From positions 1 through 64,000 of the forward strand of contig URJB01000003.1 in the NCBI GenBank assembly GCA_900548145.1: DNA of 64,000 nucleotides, written 5' to 3'. Origin of the DNA: an uncultured Eubacteriales bacterium (lineage in GTDB: Bacteria > Bacillota > Clostridia > Christensenellales > Aristaeellaceae). How positions within the stretch are numbered: the stretch's first letter is position 1; every line of letters starts with the position of its first letter. Below are positions 1 through 8,516 of this stretch, piece by piece. Under the pieces are notes generated by a model that worked only from the letters and a program-made list of their open reading frames with translations, was not told the DNA's origin and did no database searches. A program made the translations under genes and the position numbers.

Positions 1-151
1 ATAGCGCGCAGTCCGGGGTCAAGGGGCACTGCCCCTTGCGCGAGCCGCGAGGCCCGTCGCCGAGCGGCGGTAAAACCCCGGCCAACTGGCATGTCTCCCT
101 ACGCCCCTGCGCGCCTGCGGCGCGCAGTCCGGTTAGGGGCACTGCCCCTAG
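1..151. repeat. Dispersed GC-rich repeat with two hairpins, copy A, abutting atpC
   Basis: Two palindromic AGGGGCACTGCCCCT cores lie at about 23-37 and 135-150, each preceded by GCGCAGTCCGG. Between them, 42-132 closely matches 10879-10963 (GAGCCGCGAGGC, then CGAGCGGCGGTAAAACC, then CTACGCCCCTGCGCG). The second core overlaps the atpC stop codon (148-150). No gene is seen before atpC. Related cores sit at the ends of other minus-strand genes near 10975 and 17284, so this is a repeat family rather than a private terminator. Confidence 0.75.
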
Positions 152-555
152 CCCCTGACGTGGAGGCGGGTCAGGGCACGCCTGAGCTTGGCTTCGGCAA
201 TGCGGAACTGCTCGTCGCTGCGGTCGAGGGCGCGCAAGCGCTCCTCCGCTTCCTGCCGGGCGCGCTGGGCACGCTCCGCGTCGATCTCGTCCGCCCACTC
301 AAAGGTGGTAGCCATGACCCAGACCTGCCCGCCAGAGACAGTCAGAAGCCCGCCCTGACAGGCGGCGGAGCGCTCGTTGCCCTCCGCGTCCGTCAGCTTG
401 GCCTCGCCGATGCCCAGCGGCGCGGAATAGTCGATGTGCCCGGCCAGAATGGCCGCGTCGCCGCCCACCGTGCGCAGGATGATCTGCCGGGCTTCGCCGT
501 CAAATACCAGCCGGTCCGGGGTGACGATCTGCAAATGAAAGGTTGCCATGGTCAT
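148..555 (-). CDS. atpC: F-type ATP synthase epsilon subunit
   Basis: Central-stalk epsilon subunit (135 aa) of the F1 sector, which couples gamma rotation to catalysis and can inhibit ATP hydrolysis. The N-terminal beta-sandwich is recognisable (FHLQIVTPDRLVFDGEA, then a GDAAILAGH segment), and a C-terminal helical hairpin rich in Arg, Glu and Ala follows. Length is normal for the family. It is the last gene of the atp operon and its ATG overlaps the end of atpD by four bases, suggesting translational coupling. The stop codon lies inside a strong GGGGCAGTGCCCC hairpin that probably marks the 3' end of the operon transcript. Confidence 0.96.
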   Translation of the reverse strand: MTMATFHLQIVTPDRLVFDGEARQIILRTVGGDAAILAGHIDYSAPLGIGEAKLTDAEGNERSAACQGGLLTVSGGQVWVMATTFEWADEIDAERAQRARQEAEERLRALDRSDEQFRIAEAKLRRALTRLHVRG

Positions 556-1949
556 TCACCCTTCTTGGCCTGCGCCACGGCCTCGTCGATGGTGCCCACA
601 AAGAGGAAGGCGCTCTCGGGCAGGTCGTCGTGCTTGCCTTCGATGATCTCCTTGAAGCCGCGGATAGTTTCCTTCAGGGGCACGTACTTGCCCTCCATGC
701 CGGTGAACTGCTCGGCCACGCTGAAGGGCTGGCTCAGGAAGCGCTGCACCTTGCGGGCGCGGGCCACGATCAGCTTGTCCTCGTCGCTCAGCTCGTCCAT
801 GCCCATGATGGCGATGATGTCCTGCAGCTCCTTGTAGCGCTGCAAAATTCCCTGTACCTGCCGGGCCACGTCGTAGTGCTCCTGCCCCACGATCTCGGGG
901 GTCAGGATGCGGCTGGTAGAGTCCAGCGGATCTACGGCGGGGTAGATGCCCAGCGAGGAAATGGCGCGGCTGAGAACCGTGGTGGCGTCCAGATGGGCGA
1001 AGGTAGTGGCGGGAGCCGGGTCGGTCAGGTCGTCCGCAGGCACGTAAACGGCCTGCACGGAGGTGATGGAGCCCTTCTTGGTGGAGGTGATTCGCTCCTG
1101 CAGGGCGCCCATTTCCGTGGCCAGCGTGGGCTGATAGCCTACGGCAGAGGGCATACGGCCCAGCAGCGCGGACACTTCCGAACCCGCCTGAGTGAAACGG
1201 AAGATGTTGTCGATGAAGAGCAGCACGTCCTGATGCTCCTCATCGCGGAAATATTCGGCCATGGTCAGGCCGGACAGGGCTACCCGCATACGGGCTCCCG
1301 GCGGCTCGTTCATCTGGCCGTAGACCAGCGCGGTCTTGGAAAGCACGCCGCTTTCCTTCATTTCGTTGTACAGGTCGTTGCCCTCGCGGGTGCGCTCGCC
1401 CACGCCGGCGAAGACGCTCAGACCGCCGTGCTGCTTGGCGATGTTGTTGATCAGCTCCATAATCAGCACGGTCTTGCCCACGCCTGCGCCGCCGAACAGG
1501 CCGATCTTGCCGCCCTTGGCGTAGGGGGCGATCAGGTCCACGACCTTGATGCCGGTCTCCAGGATCTCGGTAGAGGTCTCCTGCTCTTCGTAGCTGGGCG
1601 CGGGCCGGTGAATCGGCCAGCGCTCGCCTGCCTCCGGGTCGGGCTGATTGTCGATGGCCTGACCCAGCAGGTTGAAGATGCGGCCCAGACACTCGTTGCC
1701 TACGGGCACGGTGATGGGGCTGCCGGTGTCCACCGCGTCCATGCCGCGCACCATGCCGTCGGTGGCGTTCATGGAGATGCAGCGGGCCACGTTGTCGCCG
1801 ATCAGCTGCGCCACCTCGGCGACGATCTTCTTGTCGCCGTTCTGAATCTCAATGGCGTTGAGCAGCTCGGGCAGGCAGCCGTCCTCGAAGCGGATGTCCA
1901 GCACAGGCCCGATGATCTGCACCACTTTGCCAATGTTTTGACTGCTCAC
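552..1949 (-). CDS. atpD: F-type ATP synthase beta subunit
   Basis: Catalytic beta subunit (465 aa) of F1; three copies alternate with alpha and carry the ATP-forming sites. Visible signatures are the Walker A loop GGAGVGKT at about residues 154-161, the GERTREGNDLY segment with the catalytic Glu, LLFIDNIFRF (Walker B), and the C-terminal DELSDEDK segment equivalent to the DELSEED lever. The start MSSQNIGKVVQIIGPVLDI matches the family and has a GGAGAA ribosome site upstream. It lies between atpG and atpC in the normal atpBEFHAGDC order. Confidence 0.98.
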   Translation of the reverse strand: MSSQNIGKVVQIIGPVLDIRFEDGCLPELLNAIEIQNGDKKIVAEVAQLIGDNVARCISMNATDGMVRGMDAVDTGSPITVPVGNECLGRIFNLLGQAIDNQPDPEAGERWPIHRPAPSYEEQETSTEILETGIKVVDLIAPYAKGGKIGLFGGAGVGKTVLIMELINNIAKQHGGLSVFAGVGERTREGNDLYNEMKESGVLSKTALVYGQMNEPPGARMRVALSGLTMAEYFRDEEHQDVLLFIDNIFRFTQAGSEVSALLGRMPSAVGYQPTLATEMGALQERITSTKKGSITSVQAVYVPADDLTDPAPATTFAHLDATTVLSRAISSLGIYPAVDPLDSTSRILTPEIVGQEHYDVARQVQGILQRYKELQDIIAIMGMDELSDEDKLIVARARKVQRFLSQPFSVAEQFTGMEGKYVPLKETIRGFKEIIEGKHDDLPESAFLFVGTIDEAVAQAKKGE

Positions 1950-1976
1950 AATAGGTGTTCTCCTTTCGCGATGCCG

Positions 1977-2822
1977 TTACGATTCCGCACCGGCCACGAT
2001 CTCGGTGATTTCCTGCGTAATGCTGCCCTGACGGGCACGGTTGAAGCGGAGCCTGAGGCCGTCGATCATCTCGCCCGCGTTCTTGGTAGCGGAATCCATG
2101 GCGTTGCGCCGGGAGGCCACCTCGCTGGCAAAGGAATCGCACAGGGCGCTGTACAGCCGTCCGGCCAAAAAGTCCGGCATGACCGCCTTCAGCGTTTCGG
2201 CGGGTTCCAGCTCGTACACGGCGGCCACCGGCAAAGGCTCCTGCGTCTCCGGCTTGCGGATGGGCAAAAGCTGCTCCAGCTGAACCTCCTGCGTCATCAT
2301 GGACTGGAAGGAGGTGTACGCCAGCCAGATCTCATCGAACTCCTCGTTTGTGTAGCCCTCGATGAGCCGCTTGGCCAGTCCGTAGCAGGAACCTACGGAA
2401 ATGCTTTCCACCCGGGCATACTGGTCGCTGAGAAGCTCCACGCCCAGATGGGCGTATTTCTCAACGGCCTTGCGTCCCAGCGGCAGCACACAGTAGCCGG
2501 TTCCGTCCGTGTGGGCGGCCACCGCCTTGAATACATTGTTGTTATAACCCCCGGCCAGTCCCCGTTCCCCGGCGATGACCACATAACAGCGGCGCTTCAC
2601 CGGGCGGGGGGTGACGAAGGGCACGTTGGGGTCGGTGCAGCGGGCCACGGCCGCGGCCATGGCTGCGCCGGAGATCTGACCATAGGGTTTGCTGGCTTCC
2701 ATCCGCTCCTTGGCGCGGCGAAGCTTGGAGGTTGCCACAAGCTGCATGGCCTTGGTGATCTGCATGGTGCTTTCCACGCTCTTGATGCGCAGCTTGATGT
2801 CTTTCATGGACGCTCCGGCCAT
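1977..2822 (-). CDS. atpG: F-type ATP synthase gamma subunit
   Basis: Rotor shaft subunit (281 aa). The N-terminal coiled coil begins MKDIKLRIKSVESTMQITKAMQLVA, typical of gamma after a few extra residues (MAGAS), and the C-terminal helix ends with NRARQGSITQEITEIV, the usual signature of the far end of the shaft. The central Rossmann-like part includes GERGLAGGYN. Starting at the second Met (MKDIKL) would be equally compatible with homologues; the longer start was kept because a GGAGG-type site precedes it. It lies between atpA and atpD. Confidence 0.96.
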   Translation of the reverse strand: MAGASMKDIKLRIKSVESTMQITKAMQLVATSKLRRAKERMEASKPYGQISGAAMAAAVARCTDPNVPFVTPRPVKRRCYVVIAGERGLAGGYNNNVFKAVAAHTDGTGYCVLPLGRKAVEKYAHLGVELLSDQYARVESISVGSCYGLAKRLIEGYTNEEFDEIWLAYTSFQSMMTQEVQLEQLLPIRKPETQEPLPVAAVYELEPAETLKAVMPDFLAGRLYSALCDSFASEVASRRNAMDSATKNAGEMIDGLRLRFNRARQGSITQEITEIVAGAES

Positions 2823-2840
2823 GTTGCAGCCTCCTTTCCC

Positions 2841-4364
2841 TTAGTCGGCCTTCCGGGCGCTGAGGAAGTCGCGGGTGTAGCTTTCCAGCGCCTGCCGGAG
2901 AGCCTCCTCGGTTTCCTTGCTCAGCTGGCCGCTTTCCCGAATGGCGTTCAGCACGTCGGAATGCTGGGCCTCCATGCGCTCGTACAGGCCGGTCTCATAC
3001 TCGGCTACGTCGCTGACCTTGACTTCCTTGAGGAAATCGTGAGTCACGGCGTAGAAAATGCACACCTGATCCTCCACGGCCACGGGACGGTTCCGCTTCT
3101 GCTTGAGCACTTCCACAATGCGTTCGCCCTGCGCCAGACGAGCCCGGGTGTCCGCGTCCAGATCGGAGCCGAACTGGGCGAAGCCCTGCAGCTCCCGGTA
3201 CTGGCTGTAGAGCAGCTTCAGGCTGCCGGCCACCTTCTTCATGGCCTTGATCTGGGCGTTGCCGCCCACGCGGCTGACGGAGATGCCCGGGTTGACGGCG
3301 GGCATGACGCCGGAGTGGAACAGCTCGGTCTCCAGAAAGATCTGGCCGTCGGTGATGGAGATCACGTTGGTGGGGATGTAGGCGGAAACGTCGCCCGCCT
3401 GGGTCTCGATGATGGGCAGCGCCGTAATGGAGCCGCCGCCGTAGGCCTTGTCCACCCGAGCAGCCCGCTCCAGAAGACGGCTGTGCAGGTAGAACACGTC
3501 GCCGGGATACGCCTCGCGTCCCGGGGGACGGCGGATCAGCAGGGACAGGGCCCGGTAGGCCACCGCGTGCTTGCTCAGGTCGTCGTAGACGATCAGCACG
3601 TCCTTGCCCTGATCCATGAAGTACTCGGCCATGGCGCAGCCGGAATAGGGCGCGATGTACTGCAGGGGGGACTGTTCGCTGGCCGTGGCGGATACCACGA
3701 TGGTGTAATCCATAGCGCCGCCCGCGGTCAGGGTATCCACCATCTGGGCCACGGTGGAGCATTTCTGGCCGATGGCCACGTAAATGCAGATCACGTCCTT
3801 GCCCTTCTGGTTCAGGATGGTATCCAGCGCGATAACGGTCTTACCGGTCTGACGGTCGCCGATGATGAGTTCGCGCTGGCCCCGGCCAATGGGGATCATG
3901 CTGTCGATGGCCTTGATGCCGGTCTGCAGCGGAACGGATACGCCCTTGCGCTCGATGATGCCGGGGGCGTTGCGCTCGATGGGATAATACTCGCTGGTCT
4001 CCACCGGGCCCTTGCCGTCGATGGGATGGCCCAGCGCGTTGACCACGCGGCCAATGAGCTTCTCGCCCACGGGCACGGACACAACGGTGCCGGTGCGCTC
4101 CACCACGTCGCCCTCGCGGATGCCCTCGTCGCTGCCCAGCATGACGATGGCCACGGAGTTTTCCTCCAGATTCAGCGCCATGCCGTACTCGCCGTTGGAG
4201 AAGCGCAGCAGCTCGTTGGCCATGCACTTGTCCAGCCCGGAGGCCCGGGCGATGCCGTCGCCGATCATGATAACGGTGCCGGTATCCGCCTGTGAGATCT
4301 TATTTTCGTAATGCTTGATCTGCTCTTTGATGAGCTTGGAAATTTCCTCAGGTTTTAACTGCAT
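2841..4364 (-). CDS. atpA: F-type ATP synthase alpha subunit
   Basis: Regulatory nucleotide-binding alpha subunit (507 aa) of F1. The Walker A segment GDRQTGKT is at about residues 169-176 and the ISITDGQIFLE and NPGISVSRVGG motifs are intact, along with the arginine finger region around VSRVGG. The N-terminal MQLKPEEISKLIKEQI helix is the part that binds delta at the crown of F1. Length and gene order are standard. The ribosome site precedes ATG by the normal distance, and atpH lies just upstream. Confidence 0.98.
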   Translation of the reverse strand: MQLKPEEISKLIKEQIKHYENKISQADTGTVIMIGDGIARASGLDKCMANELLRFSNGEYGMALNLEENSVAIVMLGSDEGIREGDVVERTGTVVSVPVGEKLIGRVVNALGHPIDGKGPVETSEYYPIERNAPGIIERKGVSVPLQTGIKAIDSMIPIGRGQRELIIGDRQTGKTVIALDTILNQKGKDVICIYVAIGQKCSTVAQMVDTLTAGGAMDYTIVVSATASEQSPLQYIAPYSGCAMAEYFMDQGKDVLIVYDDLSKHAVAYRALSLLIRRPPGREAYPGDVFYLHSRLLERAARVDKAYGGGSITALPIIETQAGDVSAYIPTNVISITDGQIFLETELFHSGVMPAVNPGISVSRVGGNAQIKAMKKVAGSLKLLYSQYRELQGFAQFGSDLDADTRARLAQGERIVEVLKQKRNRPVAVEDQVCIFYAVTHDFLKEVKVSDVAEYETGLYERMEAQHSDVLNAIRESGQLSKETEEALRQALESYTRDFLSARKAD

Positions 4365-4381
4365 TGTCTCACCGCCTGTTA

Positions 4382-4918
4382 TCAGGCCTGACCGCCGATG
4401 GCCCGATGGATGGCCGTAAGGCGGCTCTGGACGGTATTATCGTAGCGCTTGCCGTCCATCTCCAGCCGAACGCCGCCCAGCACCGCCGGGTCAAGCCGTT
4501 CCTTCAAAACAATCTGTTTGCCGGTCATGGCGCTCAGTTTTTCCATGAGCTTTTTCCGCTGCCCGTCGTCCAGCGGGACGGCGGTGGTGACGCTGGCCTC
4601 CACAATGCCGTTATCCTGAAGATAACGGGCCCGGTAGGCCTTCACGCAGTCGGAGAATTCATGCAAAAGTCCCTTTTCCAGAAGGATCTTGCAGAAATTC
4701 AGCACATAGGGGTGTACCTGTCCCCGCAGGGTCCTGTCCAGAATATCCAGCCGCTCCTCCCGGGCCAGAGACATGTTGGACAGGAGCCGCAGGTAATCGG
4801 GCTGAGCCTTGAAGCTGTCGTTCAGCACGTCCAGCTCCTCCAGCACGTCCCCGGACAGCGCTTCCTCCGCGCACAGGGCGTACAGGCCTTCGCCGTACTC
4901 TCTGCTCTGCTCCGTCAC
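4382..4918 (-). CDS. atpH: F-type ATP synthase delta subunit
   Basis: Peripheral-stalk delta subunit (178 aa), joining the b-subunit stalk to the top of F1. The N-terminal six-helix domain begins EYGEGLYALCAEE, and the C-terminal domain carries the family pattern VTTAVPLDDGQRKKLMEKLS...DPAVLGGVRLEMDGKRYDNTV. The start overlaps atpF by four bases (ATGA), so the two are likely translationally coupled. Sequence divergence in this subunit is usual; length and position make the assignment firm. Confidence 0.93.
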   Translation of the reverse strand: MTEQSREYGEGLYALCAEEALSGDVLEELDVLNDSFKAQPDYLRLLSNMSLAREERLDILDRTLRGQVHPYVLNFCKILLEKGLLHEFSDCVKAYRARYLQDNGIVEASVTTAVPLDDGQRKKLMEKLSAMTGKQIVLKERLDPAVLGGVRLEMDGKRYDNTVQSRLTAIHRAIGGQA

Positions 4919-5424
4919 TGCCGGTCACCCACGTTCCTGATAAATTCATCCACAAAGGTATCCTGGTCTTCCTTGCGGATCTCGCGTTCCACGACCTTGG
5001 ATGCGATGCTGACGGCCAAGTCGGAGATTTCTCCCCGCACGTCCGTAAGCATCCGCCGCTTTTCCTGGGCGATCTCTTCTTCCGCCTTCTGCTTCAGATG
5101 GCTGGCTTGGCTGCTGGCTTCCTGAACGATCTGGTCGCCGCGGCGCTGGGCCGTCTGGGTAGCGGTGCGGACAATCTTGTCCGCCTCCTCCCGGGCCCCG
5201 GCCAGCTTCTCTTCATATTCCTGCTTCATGCTTTCGGCGTCGGTGCGGCTTTGATCCGCCGCGTCGTACATTTCCGTCACCTGATGCTGCCGGGTGTTCA
5301 GCACGCCCTGCACCTTGGCAAAAAGCACTTTTTTCAGAATCAGGTAAATAATCAGCAGGTTGGCAAGGGAAATGAGGATCTGCCACAGGTTCACCGAAAT
5401 GATGTCCAATGACTGTACGCTCAT
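4915..5424 (-). CDS. atpF: F-type ATP synthase b subunit
   Basis: Membrane-anchored stator subunit b (169 aa). One N-terminal membrane helix (IISVNLWQILISLANLLII, about residues 8-26) is followed by a long, highly charged helix rich in Glu, Gln, Ala and Lys that forms the right-handed coiled coil of the peripheral stalk. As in Gram-positive bacteria there is a single b gene, so a homodimer is expected. It lies between atpE and atpH. Confidence 0.95.
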   Translation of the reverse strand: MSVQSLDIISVNLWQILISLANLLIIYLILKKVLFAKVQGVLNTRQHQVTEMYDAADQSRTDAESMKQEYEEKLAGAREEADKIVRTATQTAQRRGDQIVQEASSQASHLKQKAEEEIAQEKRRMLTDVRGEISDLAVSIASKVVEREIRKEDQDTFVDEFIRNVGDRQ

Positions 5425-5454
5425 ATACTATTGCCTTTCCAATTCAGGGATCCG

Positions 5455-5736
5455 TCAGCCAATGGCCTTCAGGAGAATATTCACAAACAGGTTGGGGGCC
5501 ACGAAGATCAGCAGGATGCCGATGACCAGGCCGTACAGACCGGTGGTCTCGGCGATGGCGCAGCCCATGATCATGGTAGAAGTAACGGCGCTCTTGCACT
5601 CGGGCTGACGGCCGATGGCTTCACAGGCCTTGGCAACGGCGTTGCCTTCACCAATACCGGGGCCGATACCGGCGATCAGAGCGAGACCCGCGCCGATGGC
5701 GCAGCCGGCGAGAATGATACCAATAGCGAGTTCCAT
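5455..5736 (-). CDS. atpE: F-type ATP synthase c subunit (sodium-type, two carboxylates)
   Basis: Proteolipid c subunit (93 aa) of the membrane rotor: two membrane helices joined by the polar loop GRQPE (about residues 42-46). The ion-binding carboxylate is Glu63 in AIAETTG, next to Thr64. In the first helix the position that is Gln in classic sodium c subunits (GIGQG) is Glu30 here (GIGEG). Glu at both positions is the two-carboxylate arrangement known from the sodium-driven Fusobacterium nucleatum rotor. I infer sodium coupling from these residues; proton coupling cannot be excluded from sequence alone. A good AGGAGG site lies upstream. Confidence 0.96.
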   Translation of the reverse strand: MELAIGIILAGCAIGAGLALIAGIGPGIGEGNAVAKACEAIGRQPECKSAVTSTMIMGCAIAETTGLYGLVIGILLIFVAPNLFVNILLKAIG

Positions 5737-5808
5737 AAATAGAATCCTCCTTGTTTGCAGCGTGTGTGGACAGAAACGGCTTCCCTGTTTTTTCAGGGGT
5801 TCGCCGGG

Positions 5809-6660
5809 TTATTCCTCCTCAGGGGCGGCGGTACCGATATACAGCATGGTCAGCATGGCGAAGATGAACGCCTGCATCAGGCCGCTGAAAATATCGAAAT
5901 ACAGCGATAGAATGGCCGGAAGGCCGACCTGCAGCAGGGGGAAGCTTCCCAGGATGCCGGGCAGCCAGCCCAGCAGCAGCTTGCTAAGGCCCTGCAGCGC
6001 ATAGGCCACCAGCGTGGAGATGACCACGCCGGAAAGCACGTTTCCGTAATGACGGAACGACATGGACACGGGGGTGGCGAATTCGCCGATGATGTTAAAG
6101 GGCGCAAAGACCGGCACCGGCTCGAAGAAGCCCTTCACATAAGGCCCAAGGCCTCCCTGGAGCTTGTAGTGGGTAATGAGCACGAACACCAGAATGGCCC
6201 ATCCGGCCACGACGTTCATGTCGGAAGTAGGGGGCCGGAGGCCGACCAGGCTCATCAGGCTGGAAAACGCGGACAGGGCCATGATGCCCGCCACAAAGGG
6301 CGCGAAGCCCATGAAGCGCTTGCCCATGTTTTCCCGAACCAGACCGTTGGTCTTTTCTACGATCCATTCCGCCACCAGCTGGCGCCTGCTGCCCGGCTTC
6401 ACGGTGATGCCGTGGACCAGATACAGGCACAGCCCCAGGATGGAGATCATCACCAGCCAGGAGTTCACCTGACTTTCGGTAATGGGCAGATCCTGCACCG
6501 GCATGGGAATGGTAAAGTAGATGCGCGCCCCGCTGATCTCGATCCCTTCCGACGCTGGAGTCGTCAGGATCTTGAGCGCCATCCCCGCTACCAGCGGCAG
6601 GATCATCATGGCGATCAGCAGAACGTCCACCGCACGAAACCGCGCGGATTTTCGATTCAT
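5809..6660 (-). CDS. atpB: F-type ATP synthase a subunit
   Basis: Membrane stator subunit a (283 aa), forming the ion half-channels against the c ring. Several hydrophobic helices are evident. The essential arginine lies in SMSFRHYGN, equivalent to the LRLFGN motif of other a subunits, and the C-terminal helix hairpin PLLQVGLPAILSLYFDIFSG is typical. It is the first structural gene of the ATP synthase proper, after the AtpI-like gene. The 148 bp between it and that gene hold a 9-bp hairpin (GCAGAAGCG paired with CGCTTCTGC, about 6699-6728) but no gene. Confidence 0.95.
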   Translation of the reverse strand: MNRKSARFRAVDVLLIAMMILPLVAGMALKILTTPASEGIEISGARIYFTIPMPVQDLPITESQVNSWLVMISILGLCLYLVHGITVKPGSRRQLVAEWIVEKTNGLVRENMGKRFMGFAPFVAGIMALSAFSSLMSLVGLRPPTSDMNVVAGWAILVFVLITHYKLQGGLGPYVKGFFEPVPVFAPFNIIGEFATPVSMSFRHYGNVLSGVVISTLVAYALQGLSKLLLGWLPGILGSFPLLQVGLPAILSLYFDIFSGLMQAFIFAMLTMLYIGTAAPEEE

Positions 6661-6808
6661 TTCGGATCATCCCTCCTTTGCTTTGGTAATGATGAGCAGA
6701 AGCGGCCGGCTTTCGCCGCGCTTCTGCCTGCGGATATTTTTCCTTCCCTTTTCCTTCCTATAAAGTAAAGAAAAGGAACGATCAACGCGGAAGGTTTCCC
6801 TTCTGCGT

Positions 6809-7234
6809 TTAATCGATCTTCACATCGTCCTTCTCCCCGGAGGTGGCCTGACCGTCCTTTTTGTCAAACAGCGGACGGAACGCCACTCCGATACGGGGGA
6901 AGAACAGGGGCACGATCACCGCCACGGTGTGGAAGCAGTCCAGCGCAATGCCCACAAAGCAAAGCACGACCAGCATCAGCATCCGCAGCAGCTGGGACAG
7001 CTTCAGCTTGGCGGCGGCGGCCTTTTCGTCCAGCCCCACGGCCCGCTGAATGGTCCACCCCATCAGGAAGAAATTGAGGATGGCCGCAGCGCCTCCCAGC
7101 AGGTTGCCCAGCGGGACGGTGTAGTCCATATGGCCGGTCAGCAGGAACACCAGCTCCATCACCGCGCTGAGCAGAAGCACCCAGCCAGCGATATAGCCGG
7201 TCTCTTTTTTGACGGTAGGGTCGATGCGGCTCAT
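6809..7234 (-). CDS. AtpI-like small membrane protein of the ATP synthase operon
   Basis: A 141-aa protein with about four predicted membrane helices (AGWVLLLSAVMELVFLL; VPLGNLLGGAAAILNFFLMG; MLMLVVLCFVGIALDCF; a last helix near VAVIVPLFFP) and a charged C-terminal tail. AtpI-type proteins lie ahead of atpB and help assemble the c ring; sequence identity in this family is low. The assignment rests mainly on topology and position between upp and atpB. It is read on the same strand as the atp genes with short gaps and is probably cotranscribed. Confidence 0.75.
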   Translation of the reverse strand: MSRIDPTVKKETGYIAGWVLLLSAVMELVFLLTGHMDYTVPLGNLLGGAAAILNFFLMGWTIQRAVGLDEKAAAAKLKLSQLLRMLMLVVLCFVGIALDCFHTVAVIVPLFFPRIGVAFRPLFDKKDGQATSGEKDDVKID

Positions 7235-7308
7235 TCCTCATTTCTCCTTCCGAAAATCAGATTGGGGACGCGCTGCGCCGCACGGGCGGAGCGTGTCGAA
7301 ACAAAGGC

Positions 7309-7938
7309 TTACTTGGTGCCGAAGAGACGGTCGCCGGCGTCGCCCAGGCCGGGAACGATGTAGCCGTGCTCGTTGAGCTTTTCGTCACAGGCGGCCACGT
7401 AGATGTTCACATCGGGATGATCCTTCTGCACCCGGGCGATGCCCTCGGGCGCGGCGATCAGGTTGACCAGACGGATGTTATGGCATCCGCGCTGCTTGAG
7501 GAACGTGATGGCGGCGGAGGCGCTGCCGCCGGTAGCCAGCATGGGATCCAGCACCAGAAGCTCGCGGTTCTGGCTGTCGTCAGGCAGTTTGCAGTAGTAT
7601 TCCACAGGGTTGAGGGTTTCCGGATCGCGGTACAGGCCGATGTGGCCCACCTTGGCCGCAGGGATCAGGTTCAGCACGCCGTCCACCATGCCCAGACCGG
7701 CCCGCAGGATCGGAACGATACCGACCTTCTTGCCGCTGAGAACGTGGGTCTTCGTGGTGCAGATGGGCGTTTCCACTTCGGCTTCCTCCGTGGAAAGATC
7801 GCGGGTCACCTCGTAGACCATCAGCATACTGATTTCCTCCAGCAGCTCACGGAACTCCTTGGCGCCGGTGTTTTTGTCCCGCATCAGGCTCAGCTTGTGC
7901 TGGATCAGGGGATGGTCAAATACGTATACCTTGCCCAT
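7309..7938 (-). CDS. upp: Uracil phosphoribosyltransferase
   Basis: Pyrimidine salvage enzyme (209 aa) converting uracil and PRPP to UMP in the cytoplasm. Diagnostic segments are the start MGKVYVFDHPLIQHKLSLMR, VPILRAGLGMVDG, the PRPP-binding loop LDPMLATGGSA at about residues 130-140, and the C-terminal uracil-site motif YIVPGLGDAGDRLFGTK. Length is exactly that of the family. It opens the transcript that continues into the atp genes; upp ahead of atp is a known arrangement in Firmicutes. Confidence 0.97.
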   Translation of the reverse strand: MGKVYVFDHPLIQHKLSLMRDKNTGAKEFRELLEEISMLMVYEVTRDLSTEEAEVETPICTTKTHVLSGKKVGIVPILRAGLGMVDGVLNLIPAAKVGHIGLYRDPETLNPVEYYCKLPDDSQNRELLVLDPMLATGGSASAAITFLKQRGCHNIRLVNLIAAPEGIARVQKDHPDVNIYVAACDEKLNEHGYIVPGLGDAGDRLFGTK

Positions 7939-8041
7939 GAAATAGTGCCTCCTTCGTCGTAGTGCCTTTGCATTGGTTTTCTTCCGGCCGCTCCCTGCCG
8001 CTTTTCAGCAGGGCGGAAGTTGCCGGATTCATCCACTCTCC

Positions 8042-8070
8042 ATTATAGGGGAAAGGACCAGACATTGCAA
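8042..8070 (-). promoter_or_regulatory. Promoter for the upp-atp transcript
   Basis: On the minus strand TTGCAA (8065-8070) is followed after 17 bases by a perfect TATAAT (8042-8047). Transcription would start near 8035, giving a leader of about 97 bases before upp, which contains a small CCCTGC/GCAGGG hairpin. No competing promoter is obvious upstream of the atp genes. Confidence 0.8.
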
Positions 8071-8221
8071 GCAAAACCGTCAAGGCCCTCCGAACGCTTT
8101 TTCATTCTGGCCGTCCCCGGGCGGCCAAACAATGGGCAAAGGGGACGGACTGCCAAAAAGTTTGGCATTTTGCTCCCAGCGCCCAGTCCCCCTTTTTCGT
8201 CCTCTGTGGAAGAAAAACCCC

Positions 8222-8250
8222 TTGTCAACCCTTTCAAAAGCGCGTATAAT
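8222..8250 (+). promoter_or_regulatory. Promoter of the serS T-box transcript
   Basis: TTGTCA (8222-8227) and a perfect TATAAT (8245-8250) are separated by 17 bases and sit immediately ahead of the T-box leader. It is divergent from the upp promoter, about 150 bp away. The stretch between them holds only a GC hairpin around 8112-8131. Confidence 0.88.
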
Positions 8251-8256
8251 GAGCGC

Positions 8257-8490
8257 CGTGGCAAGGATCGTGAAACCCGAAGGGCTTCCGTCTCAAGAGA
8301 GCAGCCGTCTGGTGCAAGGCTGCGGCGGGCGCTTCGTTTCCATCACGGGAGCCAACCGGCGACGAGCCGGGCGGGCGCGCCCGATACAGCGCAAAAAAAG
8401 GGAAGGCATTTTGCCTTAATCTGGGTGGCACCGCGGAGCACGCTTCTCTCCGTCCCTGAGACCGGCAGGTCTTGAGGGGCGGTTTTCATT
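8257..8490 (+). promoter_or_regulatory. T-box riboswitch of serS (serine-tRNA sensing)
   Basis: The invariant T-box core GGGTGGCACCGCGG is at 8423-8436. Upstream lie a stem I with an AGAGAG apical segment (about 8294-8299) and a base-pairing CGTGA/TCACG closing helix. The probable specifier is UCC followed by A in TTTCCATCACG (about 8337-8347), a serine codon; this reading is by eye. After the T-box, CCCT-AGAC pairs with GTCT-AGGG around 8454-8477 and is followed by TTTT, an intrinsic terminator. Uncharged tRNA-Ser would stabilise the antiterminator and allow serS expression. Confidence 0.9.
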
Positions 8491-8516
8491 ATATCCGGAC
8501 AGGAGGAATTCAAACC

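Noticed and set aside
543..4295. 1250-codon open frame on the plus strand opposite atpD, atpG and atpA
   Set aside because: Exact antisense of well-supported atp genes; His/Gly/Leu-rich composition is the usual shadow of GC-rich coding sequence.
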